A stretch of 64,000 nt of DNA, from positions 174,318,556 to 174,382,555 of the forward strand of contig CP136067.1 of NCBI GenBank assembly GCA_032622095.1, in the 5' to 3' direction. The notes beneath the pieces were generated by a model. It was not told the DNA's origin, ran no database searches, and saw only the letters and a program-made list of their open reading frames with translations. A program made the translations under genes and the position numbers. This document shows, piece by piece, positions 60,301 through 64,000 of the stretch; positions within the stretch are counted from its first letter, which is position 1; each line of letters starts with the position of its first letter. The stretch is from Siphonodentalium dalli (lineage: Eukaryota; Mollusca; Scaphopoda; Gadilida; Siphonodentaliidae).

Positions 60301-61231
60301 TTAAAAGGGGGGGTGGGTGTCAAAAAATGGTCGGAAAAAACTGCCAAAACAGAAAAAAATTTGGCGGTGGGAGTGGGTGGGTACAAAAAATGATCGAAAG
60401 GGAAAAAATGCCATATGCGCCTGAAATTTTGCTTAGGCCTCATATTCTGGGAAGTATCAATAGTCTCAAATTAACATTGTTTTTATTGATTTTTTCCCTT
60501 CTGTTCTGTTTTTATATCCCCTAATCTGCAGAAGATAAAATGCATAATCGACAATGTGTGAACATCGCCAACTTGAATTGGGGAACTTCAATCTGATCCT
60601 AGGTCTCCCATAGCAGTTGAGGCCTAAGCAGAATGAGGTTCATATAGGGTGAATTTGGTGACACTTGCCAACTGTGCGGGATAGCGGTCACTAAATTCAC
60701 CCTCTGGGGACCTCATCTGCAAATGTCAGACACACTATATCCAGGATTGATTGCCACACAAACTTGAACTAAGAATAGAACAACATGTATGCAATGAGTT
60801 TCATTATATACCATTTGCCACAGCAAACTTACTAATTGCCACAGCAAACAGGCGTTCTTCTTGAAATTGAAGCATCTGGTAAGTGAACCCCATTCCTTCA
60901 TCTCCTATTCGGTTTTTCTGAGGGACCCTCACATCTTCAAAGAATATCTGAGCAGTATCTGAGCTCCACATACCAAGCTTTCCTATAGATCTCGATACAT
61001 GTACACCTTGAAGATACAGATATTTATAATGAATAGATTTGATTGGTTAATACATACCTCCTGCTCCTGCAAACAGTCGCTCTTCTTGAAACTGTAGCAT
61101 CTGATACGTAAATCCCATCCCTTCATCTCCGACTCTATACTTTTGTGGAACTCGGACATCCTCGAAGAATATCTGAGCAGTGTCGGAACTCCACATTCCC
61201 AGCTTGCTGATGGTTTTGGCAACATGTATGC
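48239..61231 (-). CDS. Acyl-CoA dehydrogenase, C-terminal half (LCAD/IVD-like), with alternative exon pair
   Basis: Reading right to left: exon A (61231-61058) or exon B (61006-60833), then 59527-59366, 58775-58625 and 48338-48239. With either alternative the exons join in phase to 195 codons including the stop. The product is a flavoenzyme subunit that oxidises acyl-CoA to trans-2-enoyl-CoA. Visible family marks are LGMWSSDTAQIFFEDVRVP, the GMGFTYQM loop, QEERL, YTRERKIFGKP, LQYWGGMGYTDE and IGGGADEVML. The position of the MCAD-type catalytic Glu (in YEGT) is Gly here, while Glu is present in QEERL, where isovaleryl- and long-chain enzymes place their base. The N-terminal FAD/acyl-CoA half must lie beyond the right edge. 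Substrate and compartment cannot be read from this part. Confidence 0.9.
48416..48590. mobile_element. Double-hairpin element (copy 7), left part
   Basis: Starts gctggacatttgcagaatta with one hairpin, then part of the middle up to cctcgat. It continues at 49643-49775 beyond an insertion. Confidence 0.7.
48591..49642. mobile_element. TIR element, TACACCCRTCAGTAAG ends, 1.05 kb
   Basis: The left end tacacccatcagtaag and the right end cttactgacgggtgta are inverted repeats with one mismatch. It splits a double-hairpin element and itself contains a hAT-like element. No transposase frame; superfamily unassigned. Confidence 0.72.
48816..49193. mobile_element. hAT-like MITE with perfect 8-bp target duplication
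   Basis: The ends tagggctgg and the inverse of tagtgctggg are bounded by gaaacagt at 48808-48815 and 49194-49201. The body contains attaatcgggaaacc-type text. It is nested in the element 48591-49642. Confidence 0.85.
49643..49775. mobile_element. Double-hairpin element (copy 7), right part
   Basis: Continues the middle (gccaatttgggaatatagag) and ends with half a hairpin and atgtcctgcaca. Confidence 0.7.
49776..50870. other. Intron of the acyl-CoA dehydrogenase gene, nothing recognised
   Basis: Mixed sequence without clear repeats or exons on either strand. Overlapping short frames at 50496-50793 show no domain. Confidence 0.4.
50870..57710. repeat. Satellite array, unit about 163 bp, about 42 copies
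   Basis: Each unit holds aaatccaagatggctgctgg, cggccatgttttttggccga, tgaccccaaaatgactcgtt, atgatgatcagactaaaggt and cctgtagcccgtgctaaa. Higher-order copies are seen as identical blocks offset by 327, 976, 1457 and 1621 bp (2, 6, 9 and 10 units). The array fills two thirds of the last acyl-CoA dehydrogenase intron. All 60-92 codon plus-strand frames here are satellite read-through. Confidence 0.93.
57718..57762. repeat. CA-rich microsatellite at the satellite edge
   Basis: Irregular cacacacg/cacacaca run directly after the last satellite unit. Confidence 0.8.
57835..57971. mobile_element. Fold-back MITE (copy 13, centre deleted)
   Basis: Both ends remain; the apex is lost. It lies between the satellite array and the acyl-CoA dehydrogenase exon at 58625. 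Confidence 0.78.
58625..58775 (-). CDS. Acyl-CoA dehydrogenase exon (QYWGGMGYTDE)
   Basis: The 151-nt exon has acceptor tttttacag and donor gtatgt, phase 1 to 2. It encodes helix KSASMCKLKAGRLTREVADK and the glycine turn QYWGGMGYTDEVPISRFL, which sits over the FAD and acyl-CoA pocket in this family. The following intron is 10.3 kb. Confidence 0.9.
59366..59527 (-). CDS. Acyl-CoA dehydrogenase exon (YTRERKIFGKP)
   Basis: The 162-nt exon runs from acceptor gtttcag to donor gtaatg, phase 1 to 1. It encodes LVPMDRIIELTIDYTRERKI, then FGKPILDNQMVHFTLAEL and a following helix. Y-x-x-x-R-x-x-F-G is one of the most conserved acyl-CoA dehydrogenase signatures; its Arg and the Gln after it help hold FAD across the dimer interface. 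Confidence 0.9.
59582..59657. mobile_element. Fold-back MITE (copy 14, strongly shortened)
   Basis: Only about 40 bp of each arm remain. It is 55 bp upstream (on the - strand) of the exon at 59527. Confidence 0.75.
60125..60235. repeat. Single stray satellite monomer
   Basis: Carries ttgaaatccaagatggccgc, the gccatgttttttttggccga-like part and tgacctcaaaatgactcatt, then breaks off at catccatgataaat. It lies 2.4 kb from the array with two exons in between. Confidence 0.85.
60419..60742. mobile_element. Double-hairpin element (copy 8, left hairpin lost)
   Basis: Starts inside the middle at ttgcttaggcctcatattct and keeps the right hairpin and the end tgtcagacacactat. Confidence 0.7.
60833..61006 (-). 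CDS. Acyl-CoA dehydrogenase alternative exon B
   Basis: The exon is 174 nt with acceptor cttcaag and donor gtaagt, same phases as exon A, with 51 nt between the two. It ends QEERLFAVAI, and the split codon with the next exon reads Thr. Differences from A cluster at the start (VHVSRSIG against IHVAKTIS) and right after the presumed catalytic Glu. Confidence 0.88.
61058..61231 (-). CDS. Acyl-CoA dehydrogenase alternative exon A
   Basis: The exon is 174 nt with acceptor ttgaag (weak pyrimidine tract) and donor gtatgt, phase 1 to 1. It covers the end of the beta domain and the first helix of the C-terminal bundle, and ends QEERLFAGAG. With the next exon the split codon reads Ala. It shares 49 of 58 residues with exon B but many synonymous bases differ. 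Confidence 0.88.
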
Positions 61232-62045
61232 CTTCAATTAAGTATATTCAATTATAGGCTCTTTCTTGCAGAAATTTCTGTGCTAAACCGAATAGCAAAT
61301 ATGGTGAACTGTGTTTTCAACAATAACATAAAATTGTTTTAAACTAATAGTTTAGTACCCAGACTGTATGCTGGCTCAAAGAATATGACAACCAACTACT
61401 ATCAGGGTCTGTTCTGGCCCAACATTGACCATTGGCCAGTGTTTAACCCTTTGAACCCCAGAAACCCGAATACCAATACAATCCTTATATTCCTATATCC
61501 TGGGAGCCAGAATACCGGTCCGGAAATCATACGATATTTGACATGAAATTACAGCACAATAAACGCACATAACAACTAGAGTTGTACTACTACTTTGCAC
61601 ACATGCGTCACATGTTTACCCACGTGACTTTGATAGACAAACTGTGACAGAGGGCTATTTTGAGAAAAAAAAGTTGCTTTTTATCGTCGGAAAAGGGGAA
61701 GTATTTCATTAGAAATTTCGCGATCAAAGCACAAATTAACTATAAAACTTGATTTCAACATTCAGAAATTTAGATTGATTTATACAGAATATCTGGTTAA
61801 TAAAGTGATCTTGAAGAAAGACATGCTAGTTTCTTCAGAAGAGTCATAAAGTATAGTTTAAAAGTGAGTAATGCATACAACTCATTGCCCTTCAACTCTC
61901 TTTGTATTTCCTGTGGATTTGCTTTTTTGAGTCATACATGTACATGTACTATTTTAGCACAGTTTTAAATTCGCTTGAAAAATACTACTGTGTAAATTTA
62001 AATAAGAGTAAGGTATCTAATGTTACTGATCTCCAATGTATCTCT
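61232..62045. other. Upstream intron of acyl-CoA dehydrogenase, no exon seen
   Basis: Contains one possible TTAA end (ttaaccctttgaaccccag at about 61443) without a partner. No earlier acyl-CoA dehydrogenase exon was found here or up to 64000. Confidence 0.45.
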
Positions 62046-62137
62046 TTAACCCTTCCATGACGGGAGCTGTGCTAGTTCAGCATTCAGGAACTTGTGCGAA
62101 TGCATTCTCTTATATATATGCAAGTCTCCCATAGGGT

Positions 62138-62846
62138 CAGGGTTCGCGCTGCCCATTGCCAATTTAGCAAATTGCTATAAAAAAAATGAAATGGCTCCAA
62201 AAAAATACTGATTGGCTACAAAAAGTGGCACCTTGCTTTTTGGCATTTGGCACCCATCGGGCATATAATAAAGCTTGCAGTCAATCGGTCGGAAACAAAA
62301 CACACATCGATATCCGGTCGCGACATACCTAATTGGGTCCCAATTGAAAGGGTATAATAGATTCGCGGCTTATGTCAGATCGACTTATTTTATCGCTGTG
62401 GTGAAAGGGTTTCGAATTTCTACTCGACAATAACACTAAGTACGGCTATTGACTCTAATTTGACAAACATTAGCCAAACAAAGGGCTTCCTGGAGTCTAC
62501 ATCGTTAGGAAGCTGTGTATTGATAGTAGGTGTTAGATAAATTATCATAAATATGTCCTTCGTAACTCAGCTTTCACAAACTGTGACATAGAGCAAATAT
62601 GAATCGTAATCGCAAGTTAGATTTCAGCAACAATGCATCAGACACGCAACATCCTTCTAAAATGAAGAAATTTACTGATTTCTTCGGACATTCAGACATT
62701 ACCGATAGTCCAAATACCAATTCAAAAGTGGCACCAAAAAATATTGGTCGGAAAAAAGTGGCAACAGAAAGTATAAAGTGGCTCTAAAAATAATGCAATT
62801 GGCAACAGTATTGGCACCTGGGAATTTTAGGCCAGCGCGAACCCTG
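62138..62846. mobile_element. hAT-like element inserted in the TTAA element
   Basis: Terminal inverted repeats cagggttcgcgctg and cagcgcgaaccctg are perfect. Flanks catagggt (62130-62137) and cataggga (62847-62854) agree at 7 of 8 bases, as expected of an 8-bp duplication. It contains a 62-codon frame at 62599-62787. Confidence 0.83.
62599..62787 (+). pseudogene. Short frame in hAT-like element, possible transposase N-terminus relic
   Basis: Sixty-two codons rich in Lys, Asn and Ser with MKKFTDFFGHSDITDSPN, then a stop just before the right terminal repeat. The K-F-x-x-F-F style resembles the start of hAT-derived zinc-finger proteins, but no zinc-finger or catalytic part follows. It may be a leftover of the parent transposase gene or chance. 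Confidence 0.3.
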
Positions 62847-63636
62847 CATAGGGAGCCTCGCATATATAAGAGAATGCACAAGCTTACAAGGTCAAGGTAA
62901 ATATTGTTAGGCCAATGTATTCTCTTATATATGTGGGGCTCCCTATGGGCGACTCACATATATAATAGAATGCATTGGCACAGGGTTTTTTCGCATAATT
63001 TCAGGATACTCCAGACATGTAAGGGTTAAAAAGCAGACAATAATCTATCAGATTTACAATTCCCTAGATTTGGTAAGGTGGCAGCGGGAAACTCTAACAA
63101 ATTTGGAAAACATGTTATCTGAACTTGGTAAATATTTGGCCCTTTATCCAGACCAAATTAATCCCCACTAAACATGCAGAAATCAAACAACCTAACAAAT
63201 ATATCGTTGGCGAGCTTCCAAAACCTTGTATCGATGTTTTTGACAATTTTACGGGAGATAAAAAACTGAATAACGTTGAAATAGGATATTTTACATCCAA
63301 CTTATGAATAACTTATGAATGTTTTTTGATTATAATTGACAAACTTTTAATTCCGGTGCGATATTTTGTAATTAGTATATGCAGAATTAATACCCTGTAC
63401 CTGTTCTTACTCTACAGTTTAAAATCTATAAATTGATTAAAAACCTCGTATAAGAAAAAACATGAGTGCATGAACAAATTCTAAGTGGACAAAACCTCGT
63501 ATTGGCGGGGTCACGCTGAGCAGCACAAGGATAATTACTCAGGCATAATCAGACCCGTGATTCCAAATTTGCAAAATGTTATAATACGTATAAGACGAAT
63601 GATGATAAAAACATAAGTGGAATGTTTTAATTTACC

Positions 63637-63888
63637 TAACCCTTTCATGGTGGGAGGTACACTGGTGCAGTATTAAATATCAGTGCATTCTCTTATATAT
63701 GCGAGTCGCACAAAGAGAGCCCCACATATCTAAGAGAATGCACTGGCTTACAAGGTCAAGAAATAAATTGTTAGGCAAATGTATTCTCTTATATATGCGA
63801 GGCTGTGGGAGACTCCCATATACAAGAGAATACATTGGCACAGGATTTTCACAAAATTTCAGGAAGCTCCTGTCATGGAAGGGATAAT
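63637..63888. mobile_element. TTAA-type palindromic element (CATGACGGGAG family), degenerate ends
   Basis: Ends ctaaccctttcatggtggga and the inverse of ttatcccttccatgacagga. Two palindromic cores are present. Confidence 0.7.
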
Positions 63889-64000
63889 AGAATCAGACAA
63901 TTCGACACAATTTTAAAATGATCCTGATAGTGAACATCCATACCATGTTCCTTTGATACCCGATAAACTATGGTTGCGATATCTGTGCAATCCTACAGAA

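Larger units (their letters stand above)
62046..63029. mobile_element. TTAA-bounded palindromic element, split by a hAT-like insertion
   Basis: TTAA at both ends (ttaacccttccatgacggga and the inverse of ttaacccttacatgtctgga). Without the inserted 709 bp it would match the other CATGACGGGAG elements. Confidence 0.75.

Noticed and set aside
63125-63307. A 60-codon plus-strand frame overlapping a minus-strand frame of equal size
   Set aside because: Both frames are open over the same bases, no motif is seen, and there is no splice context.

Overview
This window looks like a stretch of an invertebrate animal genome. It is AT-rich, has no dense or operonic coding, and carries two genes split by GT-AG introns inside a thick layer of short DNA-transposon debris. 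A marine lophotrochozoan (mollusc-like) or comparable invertebrate is my inference from the gene types and repeat style; nothing here proves the species. No rRNA, tRNA, CRISPR array or retroelement reverse transcriptase was seen.

Gene 1 (+ strand, about 2257-36065) is the 3' part of a single-pass membrane protein. Fifteen exons join in phase to 527 residues and a stop codon. Order: EGF-like module, SEA module, short cysteine-rich module, Ser/Thr/Pro linker, second SEA module, second cysteine-rich module, transmembrane helix, basic stop-transfer run, and a cytoplasmic tail with an NPLY motif. This is a transmembrane-mucin-like layout. The two SEA modules are encoded by matching exon sets (113/59/179 nt and 101/59/179 nt, same phases), so they arose by tandem duplication. 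The start of the gene lies outside the window or was not recognised.

Gene 2 (- strand, about 61231-48239) is the C-terminal half of an acyl-CoA dehydrogenase of the long-chain/isovaleryl type. Its notable feature is a pair of adjacent, equal-length (174 nt), same-phase, 49/58-identical exons separated by 51 nt. This is the signature of mutually exclusive splicing, and the exon pair carries the likely catalytic glutamate. The last intron (10.3 kb) holds a 6.8 kb satellite array.

Repeats by region: 1.8-3.0 kb minisatellites; 8.9-10.0 kb a ~162-bp tandem array; 12-24 kb TTAA-bounded palindromic elements, hAT-like elements and fold-backs; 30.2-34.2 kb a large inverted-terminal repeat element carrying a 1341-bp tandem triplication; 36-44 kb and 60 kb double-hairpin elements; 48.6-49.6 kb three mobile elements nested inside each other; 50.9-57.7 kb a ~163-bp satellite with higher-order repeats and YY1-like motifs; 62-63 kb a hAT-like insertion inside a TTAA element. 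Most open reading frames of 60-110 codons in the window are chance frames in these repeats.
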